Assembly (NCBI RefSeq): GCF_037029465.1 | Contig: NZ_JAYMEM010000003.1 | Span: forward strand, 1-64,000 | Length of the DNA: 64,000 nt | From: Mesoflavibacter sp037029465 | Lineage (GTDB): Bacteria > Bacteroidota > Bacteroidia > Flavobacteriales > Flavobacteriaceae | Reading direction: 5' to 3' | In this document: piece after piece, positions 33,703 to 41,299 of the stretch | Numbering within the stretch: the stretch's first letter is position 1 | How the letters are laid out: every line of letters begins with the position of its first letter | Program-made: the position numbers and the translations under genes | The notes under the pieces: model-generated | What the model saw: the letters and a program-made list of their open reading frames with translations, nothing else | Database searches by the model: none | What the model was told of the DNA's origin: nothing

Positions 33703-35148
33703 TTATTTTTTTAACCAGTTACCATGAAAATCACAATTTCTGTATGTACCGCTAATTTTAATGTATGTTTCGCCTATTTTTTCCTCTCTCCATTCATCTA
33801 TAGCTTTAAGACGCTTTTCGTTTAGGGCTAATTCTTTAATTTTTAAATAATCACGTGCGTAATCTGCTACGTGCTCATCTGTTCTATCGGTTACTGTAAC
33901 TAATTTAAATTTAATGGCACCTGTACGATCTTGATCTGTGATAACTGGACTAATTTCGTTATTTTCTAATTCTTGGATTTGACCGTATAATTCTGGATCC
34001 ATTTTAGTTAACTCAAAATTGTAATCCTGTGTTTGTGGATTAATTAACTGTCCGCCTTGAAATTTAGTTTCCTTTTCATCACTAAACTCTTTTGCTGCAT
34101 CTGCAAATGTCATTTCGCCATTTACAATTGTAGCTCTTACTTTTTCTAACTCGTCTTTAGCTTCTTGTATTTCTTTTTCAGAAACTTTTGGCATTAGTAA
34201 GATATGACGTACATCATATTCTTGACCTCTAATTTTTTCTAAATAGATAATGTGATAACCGTAATCTGTTTTAAATGGTTCTGAGATTTGTCCTTCTTCT
34301 AAAGAAAAAGCTACTTCTCTAAATTCTTTAACCATACGTGGCTTACTTCTATCTAAAGTATATAAACCACCTGTTTTTTTAGATCCACCGTCTTCAGTAT
34401 ATAATACAGCTCTACTAGTAAAGCTTTTACCTTCTTCTTCTACTTGGTGTTTAAATTCGTTTAATCGGTCTATGACGCGTTGTACTTCTTCGTCAGAAAC
34501 TTTAGGCTCTATTACGATTTGTGCTACTTTAAGTTCTGTTCCAAAAGTTGGACGTTCTTCTTTTGGAATTTTATTAAAAAACTGACGCACTTCTTCTGGC
34601 GTAACTTCAACTTCTTCAATAATTTTCTTTTGCATTTCTGAAGCCAACATGTTGCTTTTATTGATTTCAAACATTTCTTCTCTAAAACTAACTTCGTCAT
34701 CTTTTTTATAGAAGTTTAAAAGCTCTTCCATACTTCCGTTAGTTTGTTGTAAAAACTGATTGATTTGTTGGTCTACTCTAGATCTAATTTCTGCATCATT
34801 AACCTCAATACTATCTTGTATGGCTTGATGAGCATATAATTTATCCTCTAAAAGTTTACCAAATAATTGGCAGCGATCTACACCTGCTAAAGATGCGCCT
34901 TGTGCTTTTAACTGTAACATGGTTTTATCAATATCACTATCCAAAACAATATAATCTCCTACGACTGCTGCAACACCATCTACCTTAACTGCTCCTGCTG
35001 TTATGACTGTGTCTTTTTGAGTTTCAGGTTTTGCTTCTTCTATAATTTCTTGTGCTGTAGCTGTACTAGCAACTGCAAATAAAAACGTAAATACGTGTAA
35101 CGCTTTATGTTTAATTGTAAATTTCAAATTGTTTGTTGTTAATGGCAT
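33703..35148 (-). CDS. SurA-like periplasmic peptidylprolyl isomerase
   Basis: A 481-residue exported chaperone predicted to help outer-membrane proteins fold. A signal peptide (HVFTFLFAVASTATAQ) is followed by a SurA-type N-domain and two PpiC rotamase domains (about 175-275 and 285-390), recognisable by FGTELKVAQIVIEP, FKTDYGYHIIYLEK and YDVRHILLMPK. The upstream ATG at 35148 overlaps the preceding gene by 38 bp; a TTG at 35127 (LKFTIKHK) gives a more usual signal peptide and is an equally good start. Confidence 0.88.
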   Translation of the reverse strand: MPLTTNNLKFTIKHKALHVFTFLFAVASTATAQEIIEEAKPETQKDTVITAGAVKVDGVAAVVGDYIVLDSDIDKTMLQLKAQGASLAGVDRCQLFGKLLEDKLYAHQAIQDSIEVNDAEIRSRVDQQINQFLQQTNGSMEELLNFYKKDDEVSFREEMFEINKSNMLASEMQKKIIEEVEVTPEEVRQFFNKIPKEERPTFGTELKVAQIVIEPKVSDEEVQRVIDRLNEFKHQVEEEGKSFTSRAVLYTEDGGSKKTGGLYTLDRSKPRMVKEFREVAFSLEEGQISEPFKTDYGYHIIYLEKIRGQEYDVRHILLMPKVSEKEIQEAKDELEKVRATIVNGEMTFADAAKEFSDEKETKFQGGQLINPQTQDYNFELTKMDPELYGQIQELENNEISPVITDQDRTGAIKFKLVTVTDRTDEHVADYARDYLKIKELALNEKRLKAIDEWREEKIGETYIKISGTYRNCDFHGNWLKK

Positions 35149-35962
35149 CTTTCTTAATATCCTTTTCTAATTGCTTTATTAATTCCAGTTTGCGTTTATT
35201 GATAACAATCTGGTTAATAGTTGGCTTGACATATTCTAACGGTGCTGTACTGTTACGTAACAACACATCATTTATTTGCATCAAATATAGTCCTAATGAA
35301 TCTTTGAGTTGTATAAAATTAGATTTTTTTAACAATTCGTCTTTATTTTCAATAGTAACTACTGGAATTTTATTGATGGCTTGATCTAATCTAATCCATA
35401 CAGAATCGTTTAAAGTGAAAGACCTAAACTGAATTGCAATAGAGTCTAATTCTTTTTTATCCTGAGTATTAAATCGTTTAAATTTTTTCTTTACATCTTC
35501 TAAATCTAAACGGTTTGGATCTACATTGATGTATCTAAATTTGATTAGATTTTCGTTTAATTTGAAAGCTTCTTTATTACTTTCATAATACGTTGAAGCT
35601 GCTTCAAAAGAGACTACTGTGTCTAAATTTTTGGCTACTAAAGCTTCTAAATACGCTTTGCTGTATAAGTCGTTTTTGTATTGCTGAACTAAACGATCAA
35701 ACTTTTCTAATTTTTTATCACTTAAATTAACTTCGGCACCTTGAACCAACAATTGCTGTGTTGCCCATTGATTGATAAAGTTATTGGCAAAAATAGTACT
35801 GTCTTCTGCTGAAAGGTTTTCTGGCAATGCCTTTTTTAAATCGTCTTTAAAAAGATACACTTCGTTAACTCTAGCAATAGCATCTTCTTCCTCTGTTGAT
35901 TTAAAATAATCACAAGATTGAAAAACACTTAAAATAATTGCTATGTAAAAAAACTGTTTCAA
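35111..35962 (-). CDS. SurA-N-like lipoprotein without PpiC domain
   Basis: A 283-residue lipoprotein: MKQFFYIAIILSVFQSC gives a lipobox with lipidated Cys17. Its helical N-terminal half (VYLFKDDLKKALPE, FINQWATQQLLVQGAEVNLSD) resembles the SurA N-domain, but the characteristic PpiC strand motifs are not visible, so it probably chaperones without isomerase activity. It sits between two PpiC proteins, 7 bp after one and overlapping the next, a three-gene chaperone operon. An alternative is a diverged parvulin; confidence in the chaperone role is moderate. Confidence 0.72.
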   Translation of the reverse strand: MKQFFYIAIILSVFQSCDYFKSTEEEDAIARVNEVYLFKDDLKKALPENLSAEDSTIFANNFINQWATQQLLVQGAEVNLSDKKLEKFDRLVQQYKNDLYSKAYLEALVAKNLDTVVSFEAASTYYESNKEAFKLNENLIKFRYINVDPNRLDLEDVKKKFKRFNTQDKKELDSIAIQFRSFTLNDSVWIRLDQAINKIPVVTIENKDELLKKSNFIQLKDSLGLYLMQINDVLLRNSTAPLEYVKPTINQIVINKRKLELIKQLEKDIKKDAINNKQFEIYN

Positions 35963-35969
35963 ATTAAGA

Positions 35970-37913
35970 TTAATTTAAGTCCTTTTTTACTTGTTTTAAA
36001 ACGTCTTGATTAACTTTTACTTTATATTTTTTAGACAACTCATCTAACCACATTTTTTCTTTGTATTCTTGAAAATCGCTAATTACTTTTCCTTTAGCTT
36101 CTTCAAATGTTTTTTGAGTTTTTGGTAATACCGTATTAACCTTTACAACGCTATACGCATCATTGTGTTTAAATACTTTTGAAACACCTTTTTGCATATT
36201 AAAGTCTTTTGGTAATGCTTGATGAGAAGTAGTAACCGTATCTTTTATAAAGCTTACGCTTATTGCTTTTTCTGAATTTATCTGCTTTTTAATAGCCTCT
36301 ATACTTTCATTATTCTCCAACATTTTTGCCACTTTTTTGATGTCTTTTTTATTAGCTGAAGATGCAATAACAGCATCTGCTCTGGTATCAAAAAAATATT
36401 TTTCTTGATGTTGTTTGTAGTAGTTTTCTAAACCAATACTGTCTTCTCTAGCGGCATTCCAAACTTTAGATTCCATTAAATCAAATAATAGTAATCCATC
36501 GCGGTATTCGTTTAAAATTTGAGCGTATTCTTCGTTTTCAAACTCTAAATTATTCTCTTGGTATTGCGTTAATTTAGACTCTAAAAAGTCTTTATAATTG
36601 CTAGCAACTAATTTATCAAAAGGTTGTCTGGCTTGTCTTCTGCGTTGTGTATTGTATAAAAATTCTGCAAAATCTTTGTAAGTTACTTTTTGGTCATTCA
36701 TTGTAAATAACACTTTGTTACCTTCAAAGTTTTCTGGTGTGTTCCAAGATCTTTGGTAGTAATCTTCATTTAAAATTGAAGTAAAATAACGTAACGCTTC
36801 TGGATTATCTTTAACCTTATATTTTTCTTTTAATTTTTTAAATCTTGAGTTGTTTATAACTACAGATCTTGAGTCTTTTTTAACTTTAGCTTTAAGCTCG
36901 GCTTCCATTTCTTTAAAAGAATTTAATCCTTTTTTATCAATTAGTTTGACAATATGATAACCAAATTCACTTTTAAATGGTTCTGTAATTTCACCAGTGT
37001 TTTCTAAACCAAAAGCTTTGTCTTCAAAAATTTCTGAACTTAATTGACCTGAAGAAAACGTGTTTAATCTTCCGCCTTTATTGCTAGAACTTTTATCTTC
37101 TGAAAATTGATTTGCTAACGCTTCAAAGTCTTCACCTTGTTTAATTCTTTTGTAGATATCGTTAATGCGTTCTTCTGCAGATTCGGTGTTTGTATCTTTA
37201 TCGGTAAGCATAATATGTGCTACCGTAATTTCGCCTCTGTTTTCTCTTTTATCATTTACCTGTACGATATGATACCCAAATTGTGTTTGAAATGGTTGCG
37301 ACCACTTGCCTACTTCTGTGTTGTAAGCAGCTGTTTCAAAATTATACACCATTCTAAAAGCTGTAAAATAGCCTAACTCTTCTGCAAAAAGTGTACGACC
37401 GTTGTGTATGTCTTTTTTTACCGCTTCAAAACCTTCATCTATAACACGACCTCTAAGTTTTTCAATTTCTTCTTGAGCTAATTTTTGTTGGTCTTCTGGA
37501 GCGTTTTCGTCTATTTTAACTAAAATGTGACGTGCGTTAATTTCGTGTTTTAATCTTTCGTAAGCTTCTTTTACTAGGTTTTCTGTAACTTCATTATTAC
37601 TTAAAAAGTTAGCAGACAGTTGCTTTTTATAGCCTTCAAACTCTCTTAAATATGCTGGCTTTTGATCTAACCCTAAAGCTTTAGCTTCGGCTACTTTCAA
37701 TTTATATTTTATAAATAAATCTAGGTAATTATCGATGTCTTTTTGAGATTCGTCTTTAACTAACTCTAAATTCTTTTTGTAGACTCTTTCAAATTCAGAT
37801 GCATAAACAGGCGTATCTTCTACGCTAAATAACACTTGCTTTTCTTGTGCATTTACACTAAAAAATGCTGAAAAAACTATTACCGCTAAAGCACTTAAAT
37901 GTCTTAATTTCAT
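35970..37913 (-). CDS. Periplasmic PpiC-type peptidylprolyl isomerase
   Basis: A 647-residue exported foldase. Start 37913 is preferred because it opens a clean signal peptide (MKLRHLSALAVIVFSAFFSVNA); the longer frame adds only ten residues before it. Two tandem PpiC domains occupy about 115-215 (ARHILVKIDEN ... QTQFGYHIVQVNDK) and 225-320 (VAHIMLTDKD ... KSEFGYHIVKLIDK). A long helical C-terminus follows. It leads the three-gene chaperone set (35970, 35111, 33703) and then MoxR, consistent with outer-membrane protein assembly in the periplasm. Confidence 0.88.
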   Translation of the reverse strand: MKLRHLSALAVIVFSAFFSVNAQEKQVLFSVEDTPVYASEFERVYKKNLELVKDESQKDIDNYLDLFIKYKLKVAEAKALGLDQKPAYLREFEGYKKQLSANFLSNNEVTENLVKEAYERLKHEINARHILVKIDENAPEDQQKLAQEEIEKLRGRVIDEGFEAVKKDIHNGRTLFAEELGYFTAFRMVYNFETAAYNTEVGKWSQPFQTQFGYHIVQVNDKRENRGEITVAHIMLTDKDTNTESAEERINDIYKRIKQGEDFEALANQFSEDKSSSNKGGRLNTFSSGQLSSEIFEDKAFGLENTGEITEPFKSEFGYHIVKLIDKKGLNSFKEMEAELKAKVKKDSRSVVINNSRFKKLKEKYKVKDNPEALRYFTSILNEDYYQRSWNTPENFEGNKVLFTMNDQKVTYKDFAEFLYNTQRRRQARQPFDKLVASNYKDFLESKLTQYQENNLEFENEEYAQILNEYRDGLLLFDLMESKVWNAAREDSIGLENYYKQHQEKYFFDTRADAVIASSANKKDIKKVAKMLENNESIEAIKKQINSEKAISVSFIKDTVTTSHQALPKDFNMQKGVSKVFKHNDAYSVVKVNTVLPKTQKTFEEAKGKVISDFQEYKEKMWLDELSKKYKVKVNQDVLKQVKKDLN

Positions 37914-38134
37914 ATTAATTGGGACTTGTTTTTTGAAGTACATGCAAAAATAGCAATATTACCTAATTACACAAGTTTAAAATGGTAACGCTAGTAGCTA
38001 GTTTTTTAGTATTAATTAATAGTGAATAAACTATTTAAATTAACTATTTATCAACACGAAAACGTTTGAGTTAAAGGTATTCTTATTTTTTAATCATTAT
38101 AATAATATATTTATAAAAATTTAACATTTATAAC

Positions 38135-38875
38135 ATGAAACATATTTACTTTTTTTCTCTTTTGTTTTCCATTAGTTGTATAACTAAAGCACAAGAAACT
38201 CTGACGTTTTCTAGTTACAACGGAAACACCACTACACTAACTGCAACAACAGCAACAGTTAATGATGAAATAACTATTGTTTTTGAAGATCAAGATATTA
38301 TCAACAACTTTTATACAGATGGACAAACTTTTATACACATGTATGGTGGTTTAGACACTGATGCTGGCGGTTTTCAAGGTGCTCCAGGATTTAGCGATCT
38401 TGCATCACAACCTCAATTAACATTAGTTCCTACAGATACAGATGTTAATGCAGGACCTAATACCTACAGCATTACTATTAATCTCGCTCAGCTATATACT
38501 GGTGTCTCTAACGGCACTATGGTTTATGGATTTAACTTACTTTTTCAAAACCAATTTGGCGGTGGCGGTAACGACCAAACTGTAGATTTGTATATAGATT
38601 TAGTTGATGCAGAAAAAGACAGCACACTAAGCACGACAGACAACAACATCAAAAACGCTAACGTAAAAGTTATTTCTAACGAGTTATTGATTAATAATTA
38701 CAATGGTGATTTAAATATCAAGGTTTACGACATTTTAGGAAAAAATGTAAAAAACAAAACAAACATACAGGTAAATAACACCTACAGATACACATTAGAT
38801 TTACCAAAAAACAATATATACATAGTAGTTTTAGAAACTAAGAGTATGACCAAAACCATTAAGATACTATTGTAG
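38135..38875 (+). CDS. Secreted protein with T9SS sorting tail
   Basis: A 246-residue secreted protein with signal peptide MKHIYFFSLLFSISCITKA. The N-terminal part (about 20-165) is a beta-rich domain of unknown role, with sequence such as TFSSYNGNTTTL and VFEDQDIINNFY that loosely recalls the Ig-like ends of starch-binding SusE/F proteins. The last ~75 residues (NVKVISNELLINNYNGDLNIKVYDILGK ... IYIVVLETKSMTKTIKILL) form a type A type-IX secretion sorting domain. It is a single gene with its own terminator. Confidence 0.8.
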   Translation: MKHIYFFSLLFSISCITKAQETLTFSSYNGNTTTLTATTATVNDEITIVFEDQDIINNFYTDGQTFIHMYGGLDTDAGGFQGAPGFSDLASQPQLTLVPTDTDVNAGPNTYSITINLAQLYTGVSNGTMVYGFNLLFQNQFGGGGNDQTVDLYIDLVDAEKDSTLSTTDNNIKNANVKVISNELLINNYNGDLNIKVYDILGKNVKNKTNIQVNNTYRYTLDLPKNNIYIVVLETKSMTKTIKILL

Positions 38876-38906
38876 TTTATCCTGCAATACTGGTATTTTA
38901 TATAAT

Positions 38907-38942
38907 AAAAGCGATTGAAATTTTTTCAGTCGCTTTTTTTTT
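38907..38942 (+). terminator. Terminator after the T9SS cargo gene
   Basis: AAAAGCGATTGAAA pairs with TTTCAGTCGCTTTT (one T:G wobble) around a short T loop, followed by a T run. Confidence 0.82.
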
Positions 38943-38969
38943 ATACTTTAATTTTGAAATTAAAATTTG

Positions 38970-39431
38970 ATGCTAAGTTATACCTCTGAAATAATTATAA
39001 ACAAACCTGTTGCTACTTGCTTTTCTACTATAGTCAATCTAGACAGTATGAAACATTGGCAAGATGGATTAATAAGCATAGAACATATCTCTGGAACACC
39101 AAGAGAAATTGGTTCTATAATGATATTAAACTACCAATTTGGTAATCGAAAAATGAAGTTAACCGAAAGCGTTACACACAGAGAAAATAACACTGCTATT
39201 CATTTTAATTTTGACACTAAAATGATGCATAACGTTCAAAAAAACAGCTTTGAGGCAATAGATGAAACTACTACAAAATGGACATCTGAAAACGAGTTTT
39301 TTCCTAGAAGCTTTTCATCAAGAATAATGTTGTTTTTAATACCAAAAGCATTTAAAAAACAAACTCAAAAATACTTAACCAACTTTAAAAATTACGTTGA
39401 AAACGGTACTTCAATAGCCAATCAAAAATGA
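38970..39431 (+). CDS. SRPBCC family protein
   Basis: A 153-residue soluble protein with the START/Bet v 1-like (SRPBCC) fold: an opening strand SYTSEIIINKPVATCFSTIVN, the LDSMKHWQDGL helix-turn, and a long final helix SSRIMLFLIPKAFKKQTQKYLTNFKNYV. Such proteins bind hydrophobic ligands; the ligand here is unknown. ATG 38970 is chosen over the TTG one codon earlier. It overlaps the next gene by 4 bp (ATGA), so the pair is translationally coupled. Confidence 0.8.
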   Translation: MLSYTSEIIINKPVATCFSTIVNLDSMKHWQDGLISIEHISGTPREIGSIMILNYQFGNRKMKLTESVTHRENNTAIHFNFDTKMMHNVQKNSFEAIDETTTKWTSENEFFPRSFSSRIMLFLIPKAFKKQTQKYLTNFKNYVENGTSIANQK

Positions 39432-39664
39432 GACAATTAAAACTAATTTGGGATTTTAGAGGTCCTGATGCTTTAAAAATAGCACAACACCACGAGATAC
39501 ATTTAAAAGAATATATAGCACTTCAAAACACCAATCTAAATATAACTGGTTATCAAGAATTATCACCCATGCACAGCATTGCCTTTATGGTAGTTGATGA
39601 AGCCGAAATGAAACCTATACGCGACGCTTTAAAACCACACCGTGGTGAGTTGTATATTGAATAA
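39428..39664 (+). CDS. Small protein coupled to SRPBCC gene
   Basis: A 78-residue protein I do not recognise, read as MRQLKLIWDFRGPDALKIAQHH then HSIAFMVVDEAEMKPIRDALKPHRGELYIE. There is no signal peptide or membrane segment. The two His-rich places and the alternating hydrophobic pattern suggest a small ferredoxin-like alpha/beta fold of the dimeric barrel kind. It shares ATGA with the SRPBCC gene and probably works with it. Confidence 0.7.
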   Translation: MRQLKLIWDFRGPDALKIAQHHEIHLKEYIALQNTNLNITGYQELSPMHSIAFMVVDEAEMKPIRDALKPHRGELYIE

Positions 39665-39709
39665 TCATTTGACTTTGTCGAAATTTTCTGCTAACTTCGT
39701 TTAACAATC

Positions 39710-39738
39710 GATAACGCGAATTGCAAACTCGCTTTATC
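39710..39738. repeat. Stem-loop inside left cassette end
   Basis: GATAACGCGA (39710-39719) pairs with TCGCTTTATC (39729-39738), nine of ten positions, around a nine-base loop. It lies just inside the left inverted repeat and before the first cassette gene. Confidence 0.5.
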
Positions 39739-39787
39739 TTTTCATTGGCAGTAATTTAGGCAACGGAACTGAAATAGAAAATTGAGA

Positions 39788-40330
39788 ATGAAAAAACAGC
39801 TTGAGGAAATAAAAAATATTCAAGATTTTAAAATTTATTTGGACTATCCACGTATTCCTGAAAATCAAAGTGGTGCTGGACTTTTTGAACAAATGAGATT
39901 TAATACTTGCAAAAACAATCCAGAAAGTCTGATTTCGTGGCTAAAAAAAGAAAATGAACTTTACCTAATTAGAGTTTCAAAGGAATGTGTAAAACATATT
40001 AAGAAGCCTCGATATGGAATTGGTGGATTGCCAATGATATGTGAAGATTTAAGATTCGTTAAAGGAGTAAACACTGGAATTACTAAAGATGGATATCCGC
40101 TAATCTCAATTGAAATTCTAATGCCTGGAGAATTATCCGAACAAGAAGAATATAGTAAATCTCGTATTTCAAAAGATGAAGTCTACAAACAAATGAGAGA
40201 AGAAAACTATGGAAATCGGAATTACGAAGACTATAATGGTTCTTACGCCCAAGATTACGCTGGATTTAGCGACCAACAAATAGACGATATTTTTGATGGC
40301 GACCCAGATTTGTATTGGAACATTGATTAA
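39788..40330 (+). CDS. Cassette protein of unknown function
   Basis: A 180-residue soluble protein I do not recognise. The N-terminal half is mixed (MKKQLEEIKNIQDFKIYLDY, LISWLKKENELYLIRVSKECVKHI) with a Gly-rich stretch KPRYGIGGLPMIC near 74. The C-terminal third is acidic and aromatic (NYEDYNGSYAQDYAG, IDDIFDGDPDLYWNID). There is no signal peptide or membrane helix. ATG 39788 is taken; a TTG two codons earlier is possible. It is 3 bp from the next gene inside the cassette-like unit; toxin/immunity-type accessory roles are common for such cassettes, but nothing here proves one. Confidence 0.65.
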   Translation: MKKQLEEIKNIQDFKIYLDYPRIPENQSGAGLFEQMRFNTCKNNPESLISWLKKENELYLIRVSKECVKHIKKPRYGIGGLPMICEDLRFVKGVNTGITKDGYPLISIEILMPGELSEQEEYSKSRISKDEVYKQMREENYGNRNYEDYNGSYAQDYAGFSDQQIDDIFDGDPDLYWNID

Positions 40331-40333
40331 ATT

Positions 40334-40588
40334 ATGGACAAATATTTACAAGCATTAAGCAAATATTCAAACGACAAAGAATTGGAATGGTTAATTGACT
40401 ATTTTGACTTATATAAAAGCACTCTAATTTGGCCAGATAATCTGCCACCACTTGAAACAATCGGAATGAGTAAATTTAAAAAGTCATTTCATAATTTTTA
40501 CAAAGAGCATCTGAACAACTATGAACACGAACTTGTAAATAATAAACGAATATTGAAAATAAAAAACTACTGCCAACAACGTGTATAG
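40334..40588 (+). CDS. Second cassette protein, unknown
   Basis: An 84-residue soluble helical protein I do not recognise (MDKYLQALSKYSNDKELEWL, FDLYKSTLIWPDNLPP, FHNFYKEHLNNYEHELVN). It follows the first cassette gene by 3 bp. Its stop codon (TAG, 40586-40588) lies inside the long folding repeat, so the last residues are encoded by the cassette's end sequence, a layout often seen in integron cassettes. No function can be assigned. Confidence 0.6.
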   Translation: MDKYLQALSKYSNDKELEWLIDYFDLYKSTLIWPDNLPPLETIGMSKFKKSFHNFYKEHLNNYEHELVNNKRILKIKNYCQQRV

Positions 40589-40686
40589 CTCATTGCGGCT
40601 GAATTCCTAATCGGAATTCATTGCAATTTGTTATCTTTCGGTTACGGCGGAAAATCATAGCTGATTTTCCGCAACGAGCCATACAC
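40581..40686. repeat. Long folding repeat (attC-like)
   Basis: The outer arms GTGTATAGCTCATTGCGG (40581-40598) and CCGCAACGAGCCATACAC (40669-40686) pair at 16 of 18 positions. Two inner hairpins fold between them: GAATTCC/GGAATTC (40601-40607, 40613-40619) and GGAAAATCA/TGATTTTCC (40649-40657, 40662-40670). Similar sequences recur between flavobacterial genes, from memory. The large imperfect cruciform resembles an integron attC recombination site. Confidence 0.55.
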
Positions 40687-40729
40687 CAGACCGTTAAACG
40701 AAACTTTCCAAAAAATCACAAAAAAACCA

Positions 40730-41125
40730 ATGCTTCAACCAAAACATTGTGATTTATGTATCCATTCTAAAAGAGATTTAAAAACAGGATTAACCTGTGG
40801 ATTAACAGGCAAAAAACCAAACTTTAAATCCTTTTGTAGTAAAATAGTTTTTAGTGATCATTTTAAAATAAACGCAAGTCAATTATTAGCGGATATTCAA
40901 AATTTGCAAAAACTAAAAACTTCTATTTATTCAAATGTTTTCTTTTTATTATCAATAGGTATTACAATAATAGTTTGTACTTTTTCTTCGCTAACAACTC
41001 GTTTATTAAAAGCTTTTTACCCTACTTTTGATTATGCCAGTTGGAAGTATTTCACTGCTATCTTCATTTTAAATTTTATTGGTATTCAAATTATATTTGT
41101 TGGCATTTACAAAGTTTATAAGTAA
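40730..41125 (+). CDS. Membrane protein with Cys cluster, likely frameshifted
   Basis: A 131-residue protein with a Cys-rich N-terminus (CDLC at 8-11, CGL near 24, FCSKIV near 36; a possible metal site) and two membrane helices (about 67-88 and 103-127). I do not recognise it. After its stop (TAA 41123) a coding-like frame, shifted by two, runs on to 41220 and reads as a charged coiled-coil tail (KKDIKKLQSEKRELNSILNN). A one-base loss near 41121 would explain both. It follows the cassette unit. Confidence 0.55.
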   Translation: MLQPKHCDLCIHSKRDLKTGLTCGLTGKKPNFKSFCSKIVFSDHFKINASQLLADIQNLQKLKTSIYSNVFFLLSIGITIIVCTFSSLTTRLLKAFYPTFDYASWKYFTAIFILNFIGIQIIFVGIYKVYK

Positions 41126-41234
41126 AAAAAGATATAAAGAAACTACAATCCGAAAAAAGAGAATTAAATAGTATTCTTAACAATTATAATACAAGTTTGA
41201 AACGTTTTGTAAATCAATAGTCATCAATTAAAAC

Positions 41235-41266
41235 AAAAAAGCACAACCCAACAGTTGTGCTTTTTA
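41235..41266. terminator. Bidirectional terminator before guaB end
   Basis: AAAAAGCACAAC (41236-41247) pairs with GTTGTGCTTTTT (41254-41265) around six bases. A and T runs flank it, so it can serve guaB (minus) and the membrane gene (plus). Confidence 0.82.
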
Positions 41267-41299
41267 AAAACTATAAGATTCCTGTCTACACAGGGATTT

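Larger units (their letters stand above)
39696..40702. mobile_element. Candidate gene cassette bounded by inverted repeats
   Basis: TTCGTTTAAC at 39696-39705 and its exact complement GTTAAACGAA at 40693-40702 enclose about 1 kb with two unrecognised genes. Each end adds a folding sequence just inside (39710-39738 and 40581-40686). The right-hand GTTAAAC fits the integron core GTTRRRY, and the left-hand GTTTAAC fits RYYYAAC. No integrase is seen in the window and no clear target duplication was found. An attC-like cassette or a mobile unit moved in trans is inferred. Confidence 0.45.

Noticed and set aside
41122..41220. Separate small gene after the Cys-cluster membrane protein
   Set aside because: No start codon or ribosome site; better explained as the tail of the upstream gene after a one-base frameshift.
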